Positions 1 through 7,264 of a stretch of DNA of 18,535 nt are shown piece after piece; the first letter of the stretch is position 1; the number at the start of each line of letters is the position of its first letter. A program made the translations under genes and the position numbers. A model generated the notes under the pieces. The model made no database searches, was not told the origin of the DNA, and saw only the letters and a list, made by a program, of their open reading frames with translations. The stretch comes from JBFMFE01 sp040752295. GTDB taxonomy: Bacteria; UBP15; UBA6099; JBFMBQ01. The stretch is from contig JBFMFE010000120.1 of assembly GCA_040752295.1 (NCBI GenBank), forward strand, positions 1 to 18,535, read 5' to 3'.

Positions 1-459
1 CTTCTCCTTCTTCTCAGGTTCCTTTTCTTCCTTCTCAACCTTTTGCGCCGCCGGCGGCTGTTTGGTGGAGACCTCCGCCTTCTCCACTTTTCTTTCCACA
101 CTTTCGCCCGGCGGAATCCTCGTCAGGGCGTCGTTCACCGCCGGAGGTATCACCTGCTCCGCCACGACCGCGATCGTGTACGTCGTACGGACGTCGGCGA
201 CCTCCAGCACCGCGACGGATTCTCCGTCCCTGAGGACCCGCAGCCTGTCGCCGGGCTTCAGCCCCGAGTCTGCGCCCCTGTAGATGAGTATGCGCCCGTC
301 GTCGAGGATCATGTTGATGCGCAGGTCCGTTTCCTGCGGCGCGGCGGCGGAGCAAAGGAAAGCGAGGGCGGCGAAGAGAACCGCGGCGCGTTGAAAGGCA
401 GTTCCGGACGCGGCGCCGGAGGCTGTCGCGCCGCGATTCGAGCAGATCGTTTTCGCCAT
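1..459 (-). CDS. Exported protein with SH3-like domain, partial (3' end outside window)
   Basis: This frame is open from an ATG at 459 to the window edge, so only the first 153 codons are visible. Residues about 24-40 are hydrophobic and end in an Ala-rich stretch followed by PQE, which reads as a cleavable signal peptide. Residues about 43-105 carry alternating beta-type segments with the pattern GLKPGDRLRVLRDGE followed by VLEVADVR. This resembles the small beta-barrel domain at the C terminus of FlgT-like and other envelope proteins; the match is by pattern only. From about residue 115 the chain becomes rich in Lys and Glu with Pro, a low-complexity linker that probably leads to another domain outside the window. 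It has its own promoter 25 bases upstream. The function is unknown. Confidence 0.7.
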   Translation of the reverse strand, partial: MAKTICSNRGATASGAASGTAFQRAAVLFAALAFLCSAAAPQETDLRINMILDDGRILIYRGADSGLKPGDRLRVLRDGESVAVLEVADVRTTYTIAVVAEQVIPPAVNDALTRIPPGESVERKVEKAEVSTKQPPAAQKVEKEEKEPEKKEK

Positions 460-490
460 TAAGGATTTCCCCCCGCCCTGAACGTGGGGA

Positions 491-519
491 ATTATAAGCA
501 AAACCACGGGGGGTGTCTA
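491..519 (-). promoter_or_regulatory. Sigma70-type promoter for the exported protein
   Basis: Read on the minus strand, a TAGACA -35 box (514-519) and a perfect TATAAT -10 box (491-496) are 17 bases apart. Transcription would begin near 484, about 25 bases before the ATG at 459. This allows the exported protein to be made independently of galT. Confidence 0.65.
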
Positions 520-527
520 ACCCGGAC

Positions 528-545
528 GCGGCGGTTTGCCGCCGC
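528..545. other. GC-rich hairpin downstream of galT
   Basis: GCGGCGG and CCGCCGC form a perfect 7-base stem around a 4-base loop. It lies between the galT stop and the next promoter. No T-run follows on either strand, so it is not a standard intrinsic terminator. It may slow or end transcription from galT or protect the 3' end. Confidence 0.4.
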
Positions 546-633
546 CACTGGGGTAAGACGAGGTCTGCCGCGAAAAGCTGCAAAACAGACGAAACGTACG
601 CCTTTCAGGCGAAACCGGATAACGGAACCGTGT

Positions 634-1632
634 TCAGGACTTGACGCCGCGCAGGAAGTCCGCGCTTTCCTCGGGGACCGAGGGGTTTATGAACATACCG
701 GAGCCGAGTTCGAAGCCCGCGGCTTTCCCGAGGCGCGGGACGATGCTCAGGTACCAGTGAAAATAAGTGGCGTTTCTCAGCCCGTTTGGCGCGCTGCGGA
801 TCACGTAGTTGAAGTCGGGGTCGTCGAGACCGAAGTACAGTTTCCTCAGAACGCGCCCGAGGATGTCGGCCAGGTTTTTCAGTTCGGCGTCCGATGCCGC
901 GCCGAAAGAGGCGGCGTGCCTTTTGGGGAGAACCCAGATGTGGAACGGGGACGCCGCCGCGTACAGGATGAAGGCGCAGAAATGCTCGTTTTCGGCGACG
1001 ACGCGGCGTCCATCCTTTCGTTCCTCCCTGAGCATCCGGCAGTAAACGCACTCTCCGTAATCGTCCGAAAAGATCAGTGCGTCCTGCAGGCGGTGGCGCA
1101 CCTGGCTCGGCACGATGGGGAGCGCGATCAGCTGGGAATGAGGATGCTCGAGCGAGGTACCCGCCGCCTCCCCGTGGTTCTTGAAAATGATCACAAGCTC
1201 GATGCGCGGGTCGGCGAGGATGGATTCGTAGCGCTGGCGGTAGGCGGCGAGCACGTCGCTTATCTCCCCGCCGGACAGGAGTGCGATGGTCTTGTTGTGG
1301 AGGGGGGTCTCGACGATCACCTCGTGCACCCCCACGCCGCTCATCGAGCGTTCCACGCCGTGGATGCGGCGCACGCGCTCGCCCTCACGGTTGAGAGCCG
1401 CGAACTTGTTCGGCGTCACGCGCACGCTCCAGGCGCCGCCGCGCTCGATGCGGAACGTTTCGTCGGGCGTCATGCCCTCGTTTCCGGGGCAGAAGGGACA
1501 TCCCGGGACGAACGCCGCCCTTTTTTCCGCTCTCTCCCTCTCGGGCGCCTTGAAATCATGCGGGCGTTTCGAGCGCTCGGTGGCGATGATCACCCATTCC
1601 TTCGTCGCGATGTTCTGTCTTATCTCGGGCAT
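634..1632 (-). CDS. galT: Galactose-1-phosphate uridylyltransferase-like enzyme
   Basis: This 332-residue protein belongs to the GalT branch of the HIT superfamily. GalT exchanges UMP between UDP-glucose and galactose-1-phosphate in the Leloir pathway. The active site HPHSQ is at 163-167, with His165 as the expected nucleophile that becomes uridylylated. Zinc ligands are visible as Cys45 and Cys48 (CPFC), with His112 and His163 at the positions used by E. coli GalT. The C-terminal half has the typical HWYLSIVPRL and FINPSVPEE segments. The length matches the family. GGGAGGCGG precedes the ATG, and DUF2851 lies 57 bases upstream on the same strand. HPHSQ rather than HPHGQ also occurs in ADP-glucose phosphorylase-type relatives, so the true sugar nucleotide is uncertain. 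Confidence 0.9.
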   Translation of the reverse strand: MPEIRQNIATKEWVIIATERSKRPHDFKAPERERAEKRAAFVPGCPFCPGNEGMTPDETFRIERGGAWSVRVTPNKFAALNREGERVRRIHGVERSMSGVGVHEVIVETPLHNKTIALLSGGEISDVLAAYRQRYESILADPRIELVIIFKNHGEAAGTSLEHPHSQLIALPIVPSQVRHRLQDALIFSDDYGECVYCRMLREERKDGRRVVAENEHFCAFILYAAASPFHIWVLPKRHAASFGAASDAELKNLADILGRVLRKLYFGLDDPDFNYVIRSAPNGLRNATYFHWYLSIVPRLGKAAGFELGSGMFINPSVPEESADFLRGVKS

Positions 1633-1689
1633 TTTTCCCGCCTCCCGGATTCCGCCGACGGGCGCCGCACGGTCAGGCGCCCCTGCCGC

Positions 1690-3219
1690 TCACCGTCCCG
1701 CGCCGAACTTACCTATCATCCCCGGGAACGAGCAGGAGCGGCAGTCGCGCACGTTGCCGTCGCAGAAGTCGAAAAACACCTGTAAAAGCCCCTGCTGAAC
1801 GATTTCCTTCTTCACGGCGCCGCGTGCCGCCGCGTGGCTGCCCCACAGACGATACGACATGAGCCGCGTGATCTGATGGACGTCGAGCGCCGGGAACGCG
1901 GCGTACTCCTTCATCACGGCGTCGTAAAGCCGGCCGTCGTTCCCGCTTTCGGCGCGGCACATAAGAAGGGGCAGCGCGGCGTTCAGCGCCATCGTGCGCG
2001 CCAGCGACCGTCCTATCAGCGCGGGAACCCTGTCCCGCGCCCCGCTTCCCGGCGCCAGCCGGCGCGCCCAGTACCCGTCCCCGGCGCACACGAGCGATTC
2101 GATGAACGCCCGCGTCGCGGTCCTCATCCCGCGCTCGGTTCCGGCGGTCTTCAGACGTTCGCCGTACTCGAGGACTATCCGCGCCGGACCCCCGCCCGCG
2201 CCCGCAGCCAGCAGAAAGCTCATTCCCGCCATGCGGCGGAGGGGAAAATTCGCCGGACGCACGCCGCTCACCGTCCACTCGCCCCCCGTCATACGCGCCC
2301 CGGCGTCCACCCGCTCCCTCCACTGTTCCCACAGCGCGTTGAGTCTCTTCACGTATTCGCGCGTCTCCACGTCCCACTCGTTGAACTTCACGCTGCGGTA
2401 CAGACCGGATTGTTGAAAGAAGAGCGCCTGGATCGTTTCCGCGCCGTCGGTGGAGGGGCGGCGCGCCGCGGCTTCCCTCACGACGGGATAGGGGACCGCC
2501 GCGGCGAGCTTTCTGAAGGCTTTTTTGTTGGGTCTGTACCCCGCCGCTTCCATGAAGCCGATGTACGCCGCCTCCTCAAAGGGCGCGGTTTCAAGGCGCT
2601 TCAGAAACCGGCGCGCCTTCGTGAAGAGCCGCTCTTTGCCCGCGAGCGTGAGAAGTTCGATCAGGGCGCCGCCGCTTTCGCGCGCCGCCTCGCTGCACGC
2701 TCCGATCCGGCTCTGGCTGCAGAACGGGTAGTTCTCCATGTCCAGTTCGAGCATCAGGTCCCAGAGGTCGAGATCGAGGTGGGGGAACAGTTCGACCTGT
2801 GCGATGCTGGAGCAACCGCTCGACCGCGCCACCGCCGGGCCGGCGTCGTTCCACATCGCGGCGTGGAGGATCACGTTGTCGTACGCCTGATCGCGGTGGT
2901 GCCCGTGCCGGACCCAGTCCGACGTGCGGACGTGTATCTCCACGTTCCCGCGCAGCTCCGGTCCGTTGTCAATACGCACCAGGGCGTCGAGGAAATCGGG
3001 TCCGCCGCCCCTGTTCCACTCGCCCTGCGAGATCACCTCAACCCTTCTCCCGTCCACCGTCGTCAGCGCGTCCCTCCGGAGCCGCTGGTCGTACCACACG
3101 CACCTCACCACACGTTCCGGGATGGGAACGATCCTGCCCCGCACGTACTCCTCCTCAGCCCCCTCCCGGACGAGTAAAAACCTTTCGGTCAGTTCCCTGT
3201 ACCCGGAGGCGAATCTCAT
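1690..3219 (-). CDS. DUF2851 family protein
   Basis: This 509-residue protein matches my memory of the DUF2851 family in its N-terminal core. The landmarks are GPDF at 73-76, GNVEIHVRTSDW at 91-102, HGHHRD at 105-110 and YDNVILHA at 113-120. These conserved His, Asp and Glu residues look like a metal or catalytic site, but the family has no established function. The C terminus has Cys486, Cys493 and Cys496 (DFCDGN then CRSC), a possible metal site. No Shine-Dalgarno sequence is obvious before the ATG, but a promoter lies upstream. It is followed after 57 bases by the GalT-like gene, so the two are probably cotranscribed. I do not infer a role in galactose metabolism from adjacency alone. Confidence 0.85.
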   Translation of the reverse strand: MRFASGYRELTERFLLVREGAEEEYVRGRIVPIPERVVRCVWYDQRLRRDALTTVDGRRVEVISQGEWNRGGGPDFLDALVRIDNGPELRGNVEIHVRTSDWVRHGHHRDQAYDNVILHAAMWNDAGPAVARSSGCSSIAQVELFPHLDLDLWDLMLELDMENYPFCSQSRIGACSEAARESGGALIELLTLAGKERLFTKARRFLKRLETAPFEEAAYIGFMEAAGYRPNKKAFRKLAAAVPYPVVREAAARRPSTDGAETIQALFFQQSGLYRSVKFNEWDVETREYVKRLNALWEQWRERVDAGARMTGGEWTVSGVRPANFPLRRMAGMSFLLAAGAGGGPARIVLEYGERLKTAGTERGMRTATRAFIESLVCAGDGYWARRLAPGSGARDRVPALIGRSLARTMALNAALPLLMCRAESGNDGRLYDAVMKEYAAFPALDVHQITRLMSYRLWGSHAAARGAVKKEIVQQGLLQVFFDFCDGNVRDCRSCSFPGMIGKFGAGR

Positions 3220-3272
3220 GTCGGGACATCAACGTCGTCGAGTTTTTCCGCGCAGTGCACGGTCCGTGAAAT

Positions 3273-3301
3273 AAACTATATCCTGTCTTCACCGCTGTCA
3301 A
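3273..3301 (-). promoter_or_regulatory. Promoter for the DUF2851-galT unit
   Basis: On the minus strand a perfect TTGACA -35 box (3296-3301) is followed after 17 bases by TAGTTT (3273-3278), a moderate -10 box. TATAGT two bases earlier is an alternative with shorter spacing. Either would give a leader of about 45-50 bases before the ATG at 3219. Confidence 0.5.
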
Positions 3302-3357
3302 ACCGGACGCACGCCCGCCGGGAAAAGCGCGGGAAACGGGCGGGCGGGAAGACGGGA

Positions 3358-3386
3358 TTGTTCACCGCCACGGGGGAGTTTACAAT
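3358..3386 (+). promoter_or_regulatory. Promoter for the first radical SAM gene
   Basis: TTGTTC (3358-3363) and TACAAT (3381-3386) are 17 bases apart. The predicted transcription start (about 3393) lies within a few bases of the GTG at 3396, so the transcript could be almost leaderless. It is back to back with the DUF2851 promoter in a 176-base divergent spacer. Confidence 0.55.
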
Positions 3387-3395
3387 TTAAAAAGA

Positions 3396-4322
3396 GTGGA
3401 ACCGAAAAAGGTCATGCCCGGGCGATGGAGGTTCTCGGTGATCTTTCTGGTCACCGACCGGTGCAACCTGAACTGCCCCTACTGCTTCCTCGCCGACCGG
3501 CGAAGCGCCGCGAACGTGCCCCTCGAACGCTTCAGGGAAATCATCCAGCGACACCGCCCGCTCTATCTCCAGCTCACGGGCGGGGAACCGACCGTTCATC
3601 CGCAGTTCGAGGAGATGGTCCGGTGGTGCGTGCGCCGCCCGATGCTGACGCAGTTTGTGACAAACGGGCGCGGCGCGCTGCCCCGTATAAGGTTCTTCGA
3701 GGAACTCCGGATCAGACCGCTCACCGCCTTCTCACTCGACGCCGCGGCGCCCGCCGTCCACGACCGCATCAGGGGAAGACGGGGTCTGTTCGACGAGATA
3801 ATGGAGGGGGTGCGGTTCCTGAGAGCCATCCGCGCGCCCGCCGCCCTCAGCGCGGTCGTCTTCGGACCGGGACAGGTTTCCACGCTTCCGGAGGGTAACC
3901 TCGACCAGGTGAGACCGCTCGTGAGACTCGCCCGGCGCCTCCGCCTCTCCATCGGCATCCAGCCCATGAACCCGTCGCCGCTTGAAGTCCGCCGCGCGCT
4001 CGCGCGAGAACTCAAGCGCCTGCGCTCGCCCCAAGTCGCAGGCTCGCCCGCCTTCGTACGGCTGCTCGAAAGCCCCGCGCCGGGTCCGTGCCTGTACAAT
4101 CTCACGCACGTCTCGTACGGCGCGGACGGCGAGGCGCTGCCCACCTCGCCCGGCGACTGCTATTTTTCAGACGACTGCGACGACTGTTTTTACGCCTGCG
4201 TCCGCGAACCGAGCGTCGTGTTCGAGGGCGCGCTTCTCGAATCCGCGGCGCACTTCGCGCGGCTTTCCCTCAGAACCCTTCCGGGCGCATTACGGACACC
4301 GCCTCTTCATTCACGCGCCTGA
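3396..4322 (+). CDS. Radical SAM protein with C-terminal cysteine cluster
   Basis: This is a 308-residue radical SAM enzyme. The signature CNLNCPYC (Cys23, Cys27, Cys30) binds the [4Fe-4S] cluster that cleaves S-adenosylmethionine. LTGGEPT (GGEP 62-65) is the SAM-binding motif. Near the C terminus Cys232, Cys255, Cys261, Cys264 and Cys268 (spaced C-x5-C-x2-C-x3-C after an isolated Cys) could hold an auxiliary iron-sulfur cluster, as in SPASM or Twitch-type enzymes. I chose the GTG at 3396, which gives the longest frame. An in-frame ATG at 3414 is an alternative, and neither has a good Shine-Dalgarno sequence. A second radical SAM gene follows after 114 bases. The substrate cannot be inferred. 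No small peptide precursor gene is visible nearby, so a peptide-maturase role has no positive support. Confidence 0.85.
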   Translation: MEPKKVMPGRWRFSVIFLVTDRCNLNCPYCFLADRRSAANVPLERFREIIQRHRPLYLQLTGGEPTVHPQFEEMVRWCVRRPMLTQFVTNGRGALPRIRFFEELRIRPLTAFSLDAAAPAVHDRIRGRRGLFDEIMEGVRFLRAIRAPAALSAVVFGPGQVSTLPEGNLDQVRPLVRLARRLRLSIGIQPMNPSPLEVRRALARELKRLRSPQVAGSPAFVRLLESPAPGPCLYNLTHVSYGADGEALPTSPGDCYFSDDCDDCFYACVREPSVVFEGALLESAAHFARLSLRTLPGALRTPPLHSRA

Positions 4323-4398
4323 AACCGGAATCCCCCCGCTCACGCGCCGCCGTCCGGCATACCGGCTGCGTCTCCCCGCGTCAACCGCGCCCCCGGCT

Positions 4399-4427
4399 TT
4401 GACTCCCGCGTCACGCGCAGCGAAAAT
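4399..4427 (+). promoter_or_regulatory. Candidate promoter for the second radical SAM gene
   Basis: TTGACT (4399-4404) and GAAAAT (4422-4427) are 17 bases apart. The -10 box is weak (4 of 6). The ATG at 4437 follows the -10 box by 9 bases and has no Shine-Dalgarno sequence, so any transcript from here would be close to leaderless. Confidence 0.35.
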
Positions 4428-4436
4428 ATATCCCGC

Positions 4437-5855
4437 ATGAGAATCCTCCTCGTAAATCCGTACGCGAGCAGCCGCAGGACCGCCGGGCGGTACCGACGGT
4501 TCCTCACGGCGATGCCGCCGATAAGCCTCGCGTACGTCGCCGCCGCACTCGAGGAGGCGGGGCACGAGGTGGTCGTCTACGACGACTACACGGCGGACGG
4601 CGACAGGAAAGGGCTGTTCGATTTCATCGAAACGCGGGCGCCGCGCGCGGTCGGATTCACGTGCGTAACGCCCACGGCGAACCGCACGAGCGAGCTGTGC
4701 GCCGAACTGAAACGCAGGTTTCCGAAGATAACCCGCATCCTCGGCAATATCCATCCCACCGTCTTCTACAAGGCGATGCTCGAAAACGACGTCGCCGACG
4801 TGGTCGTCCTCGGCGAAGCCGAAGAGTCGGTCGTCAATCTTCTCGATGCCCTCGAGTCCGGCGCCAGCATCGCCAGGGTCAGAGGCATCGCCTACAGGCG
4901 GGACTCCGGAATCGCCGTCACCGAACCCCAGCCGTTCATACGCGACCTGGACGGAGTTCCCTTTCCCGCGTGGCGCCTGTTCCCGAGGGAACGGTACAGG
5001 ATTTTCAACTTCGCATCCGTGCACAGTCCTGGGACGCTCGTTTTAGGGTCGCGGGGATGTCCCTACAACTGCACGTTCTGCAGCCTGAAGATCATGGGGA
5101 GGAGACGGCGGAGGCGCAGCGCGGCGAACATCGCGGACGAGATCGAGAGAAATCTCGAAGAGTACGGCTACCGGCAGGCGTCGTTCATAGACCCCATCTT
5201 TCCGTTCTCGCGCGAGGAAGCCCTCGATTTCAGCGCCGAGATGGTGAGGCGCGGGCTTCACGCGAAGGTGGTGTGGGTGACGGAAACGCGCGTTGACCAC
5301 GTAGACGAGGAGATGCTCGCCGCCATGCGTGAAGCCGGTCTGCGCCGCATAATGTACGGGTTCGAGGCGGGGTCCGACAGGGCGATGGAACACATGAGGA
5401 AGAACACGACGGTCGCTCAGGCGCGCAGCGCGGTTCTGATGTCGCGCCGGGCTGGACTCCAGATAACGGGCTTTTTCATGCTCGGCGTGCCGGGCGACAC
5501 GGTAAAATCCATCGAACAGACCATCAGGTTCGCGGCGTCCCTCAACATTGACTTCGCCAAGTTCACGGTCTTCTCGCCCTTTCCCGGGACGCAGACGTAC
5601 AACGAGCTTCTCAAATCCGGGGAGATAACGCCGACGCACGACTGGGAAAGGTTCACGAACTACCCGACGAGGGCGGTGCCGCCGGTGTATCTGCCGCGGT
5701 CTCTGTCCACGCGGGACATCATCCGGTTCCAGAAAAGGGCGCTCGTAAAGGTCTATCTCCGCCCGCTGATGATCTTCCGTCATCTTTTCGTTATCAGGTC
5801 GCTGGGCGTGCGCGATCTCGTCAGCGCGCTGCTGACGCTTTTCCAGCCCGCGTGA
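4437..5855 (+). CDS. B12-binding-type radical SAM protein (class B-like)
   Basis: This 472-residue protein has the layout of cobalamin-dependent radical SAM enzymes. Residues 1-150 form a Rossmann-like domain that opens with MRILLVNP, continues through PPISLAYVAAALE, and includes GNIHPT (103-108) and the LGEAEESV segment. The radical SAM core has CPYNCTFC with Cys208, Cys212 and Cys215. It is followed by a run of seven arginines or near-arginines, the GFEAGSD segment and FFMLGVPGDT. This architecture occurs in BchE-like cyclases, P- and C-methyltransferases and many lipid- or hopanoid-modifying enzymes. The classic DxHxxG cobalamin motif is not present, so B12 binding is uncertain. The C-terminal 60 residues are basic and hydrophobic and may contact a membrane. 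Together with the preceding gene it suggests a two-step modification of an unknown product. Confidence 0.85.
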   Translation: MRILLVNPYASSRRTAGRYRRFLTAMPPISLAYVAAALEEAGHEVVVYDDYTADGDRKGLFDFIETRAPRAVGFTCVTPTANRTSELCAELKRRFPKITRILGNIHPTVFYKAMLENDVADVVVLGEAEESVVNLLDALESGASIARVRGIAYRRDSGIAVTEPQPFIRDLDGVPFPAWRLFPRERYRIFNFASVHSPGTLVLGSRGCPYNCTFCSLKIMGRRRRRRSAANIADEIERNLEEYGYRQASFIDPIFPFSREEALDFSAEMVRRGLHAKVVWVTETRVDHVDEEMLAAMREAGLRRIMYGFEAGSDRAMEHMRKNTTVAQARSAVLMSRRAGLQITGFFMLGVPGDTVKSIEQTIRFAASLNIDFAKFTVFSPFPGTQTYNELLKSGEITPTHDWERFTNYPTRAVPPVYLPRSLSTRDIIRFQKRALVKVYLRPLMIFRHLFVIRSLGVRDLVSALLTLFQPA

Positions 5856-5876
5856 AGTTCCGGGGAAATGCCGTTT

Positions 5877-5907
5877 CATCCGCATGAAGGCCCAAGCGGC
5901 GCGGATG
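5877..5907. other. Inverted repeat between convergent genes
   Basis: CATCCGC (5877-5883) and GCGGATG (5901-5907) can pair with a 17-base loop. It lies in the 82-base gap where the second radical SAM gene and hepT converge. It may help transcription end in both directions, but no T-run follows the stem. Confidence 0.3.
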
Positions 5908-5937
5908 ACAGGAGATACTTATCCTTACCGCCGGACG

Positions 5938-6315
5938 TTACGGCGTTCCGCCGTCGGCGGGGGGAAATTCTTTTTCCGCTTCTTTCAAAAGCTCTTCAAC
6001 CTGCTTTTTCAGCAGGGGAAGATGCCCGTGGATGACTTCCCATACCGTTTCATGGTCAACGAGGTCGTATCCGTGAACGAGAACGTTACGGAATGAGATT
6101 ATGCGGCGGCAATCCGCGATGCGCGCCGCGGTGTCCGGGTCAAACCGCGCGATGCGGCCTACGGCTTCACCGATGATTTCGAAGTTTCGCTCTACTGAAT
6201 AGCGCATCTGTAAACCGGTCTGATAATCGGACAGCGTCTTACCCGTGACGGTATCGAGTATGAACCCGCACGAAGCGCGGACGTCTTCGAGCCACTTCCG
6301 GGTCTTAGGCAGCAT
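5938..6315 (-). CDS. hepT: HepT-like HEPN toxin (putative ribonuclease)
   Basis: This 125-residue all-helical protein belongs to the HepT family (formerly DUF86). The diagnostic R-x4-H-x-Y motif is present as RNVLVHGY, with Arg76, His81 and Tyr83. In characterised pairs the HEPN protein is a toxic RNase, and its cognate MntA antitoxin silences it by attaching AMP to the motif tyrosine. The start overlaps the end of the nucleotidyltransferase gene by 11 bases, typical of the pair. The residue after the hydrophobic helix, Glu43 in RNFEIIGEA, also fits the family. All motif residues are intact, so the toxin is probably functional. It ends the minus-strand run that begins with trpS. Confidence 0.88.
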   Translation of the reverse strand: MLPKTRKWLEDVRASCGFILDTVTGKTLSDYQTGLQMRYSVERNFEIIGEAVGRIARFDPDTAARIADCRRIISFRNVLVHGYDLVDHETVWEVIHGHLPLLKKQVEELLKEAEKEFPPADGGTP

Positions 6316-6616
6316 AAATAACCTTCCGGGTGCGGTTGAGTTCCCGAATGAAAAAGGGGTTCCTCGGCGCGCCGGACATCACAAGGTCCACGTTCCGACC
6401 GAGCAGGCGTATCAATTCATCCCGAAGGTCGTGATAGCGCGCCATCCATGGACCGATGTCGTAGTCCGGAGGGAATTCCACGATGAAATCTATATCGGAG
6501 TGCGCCGGATCAAATGCGCCGTCAACCGCAGAGCCGAAAACCTCAAGCCGCGCCACGCCGTACCGTCTGCAAATATCCCTGATGTCCTCTATATTCCCGC
6601 TGATCAGCGAGATCAT
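6305..6616 (-). CDS. mntA: MntA-like nucleotidyltransferase antitoxin
   Basis: This is a minimal nucleotidyltransferase of 103 residues. The catalytic signature GS-x11-DID is seen as Gly28-Ser29 and Asp41, Asp43, with the third acidic residue Asp77 in RNVDLV. MntA proteins use ATP to AMPylate and neutralise HepT, whose gene starts inside this one. I chose the ATG at 6616 because GGAGA lies about 10 bases upstream and the fold begins right after it. A longer frame to 6697 would add 27 residues that look like untranslated leader. The pair lies 126 bases after scpB and has its own weak promoter. Such pairs are often carried between genomes. Confidence 0.87.
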   Translation of the reverse strand: MISLISGNIEDIRDICRRYGVARLEVFGSAVDGAFDPAHSDIDFIVEFPPDYDIGPWMARYHDLRDELIRLLGRNVDLVMSGAPRNPFFIRELNRTRKVIYAA

Positions 6617-6663
6617 TGTTCTGCGTCTCCAGATGAAAACGGATTGTTCCGCCCGACGCCGAC

Positions 6664-6692
6664 AGTTTACTCCGCTTCCGGGGCAGGCGCAA
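6664..6692 (-). promoter_or_regulatory. Weak candidate promoter for mntA-hepT
   Basis: On the minus strand TTGCGC (6687-6692) and TAAACT (6664-6669) have 17-base spacing, each matching 4 of 6 consensus bases. This would place a start about 40 bases before mntA and uncouple the pair from scpB. Confidence 0.3.
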
Positions 6693-6742
6693 CTCAACCG
6701 GCTGCCTGAACGCGTTCCGGCGGAGATTTCCGGCGCCGCGAG

Positions 6743-7264
6743 TCAGAGTCTCCGCTGGAGGGACTCGACCGGGGGCAGGTCGGCGAGGTCGTTGAGACCG
6801 AGGAAGCGGAGGAATTCGGGCGTGGTGGAGAAGAGGAACGGTTTGCCGGGCTTGTCGGATTTGCCGGAGATGCGCACGAGGTTTTTATCGAGGAGCGAGT
6901 AGAGGACGCCGGAGGAGTTGACGCCGCGAATGGCTTCGATTTCGGCGCGCGTGACGGGCTGCCTGTAGGCGATGATGGCGAGGGTCTCGAGCGAGGCGCG
7001 GGAGAGGCGCTCCTTTTCAAGGGTGGAGAAGTACTTTTTCAGGTGCTGGACGTACTCCGGCCTGGTGACGAGTTCGTAGCCTCCGGCGACGCGCTGGAGT
7101 TCGAGTCCGGCGTCGGAGTAGCGTTCGGCGAGAAGGCGGAGGGCTTCGAGGACGCGCTCCTCGGATTCGCCGAGGCAGGCGGCGGCGTCCGGCGCCGTGA
7201 CCGGTCCGGGCGACAGGAACAGGATGGCCTCGAGTACCCGTGTCAGGGTGGGGAGTTCGAGCAT
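6743..7264 (-). CDS. scpB: Segregation and condensation protein B
   Basis: ScpB is the winged-helix subunit that binds ScpA and, with SMC, forms the condensin-like complex that compacts and separates sister chromosomes. The 173-residue length is normal. The characteristic segment LETLAIIAYRQPVTRAEIEA (92-111), followed by IRGVNSSGVLYSLLDKNLV, is the second winged-helix domain and is highly conserved. The first winged helix occupies about residues 5-70. The start codon directly abuts the scpA stop (TGAATG), so translation of the two subunits is probably coupled. Confidence 0.95.
   Translation of the reverse strand: MLELPTLTRVLEAILFLSPGPVTAPDAAACLGESEERVLEALRLLAERYSDAGLELQRVAGGYELVTRPEYVQHLKKYFSTLEKERLSRASLETLAIIAYRQPVTRAEIEAIRGVNSSGVLYSLLDKNLVRISGKSDKPGKPFLFSTTPEFLRFLGLNDLADLPPVESLQRRL

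Noticed and set aside
484..1785. 433-codon plus-strand open frame
   Set aside because: It is antisense to galT, whose motifs are intact. High GC creates long empty shadow frames here.
1834..3177. 447-codon plus-strand open frame
   Set aside because: It is antisense to DUF2851 and its translation is Arg/Pro/Ala-rich without any domain pattern.
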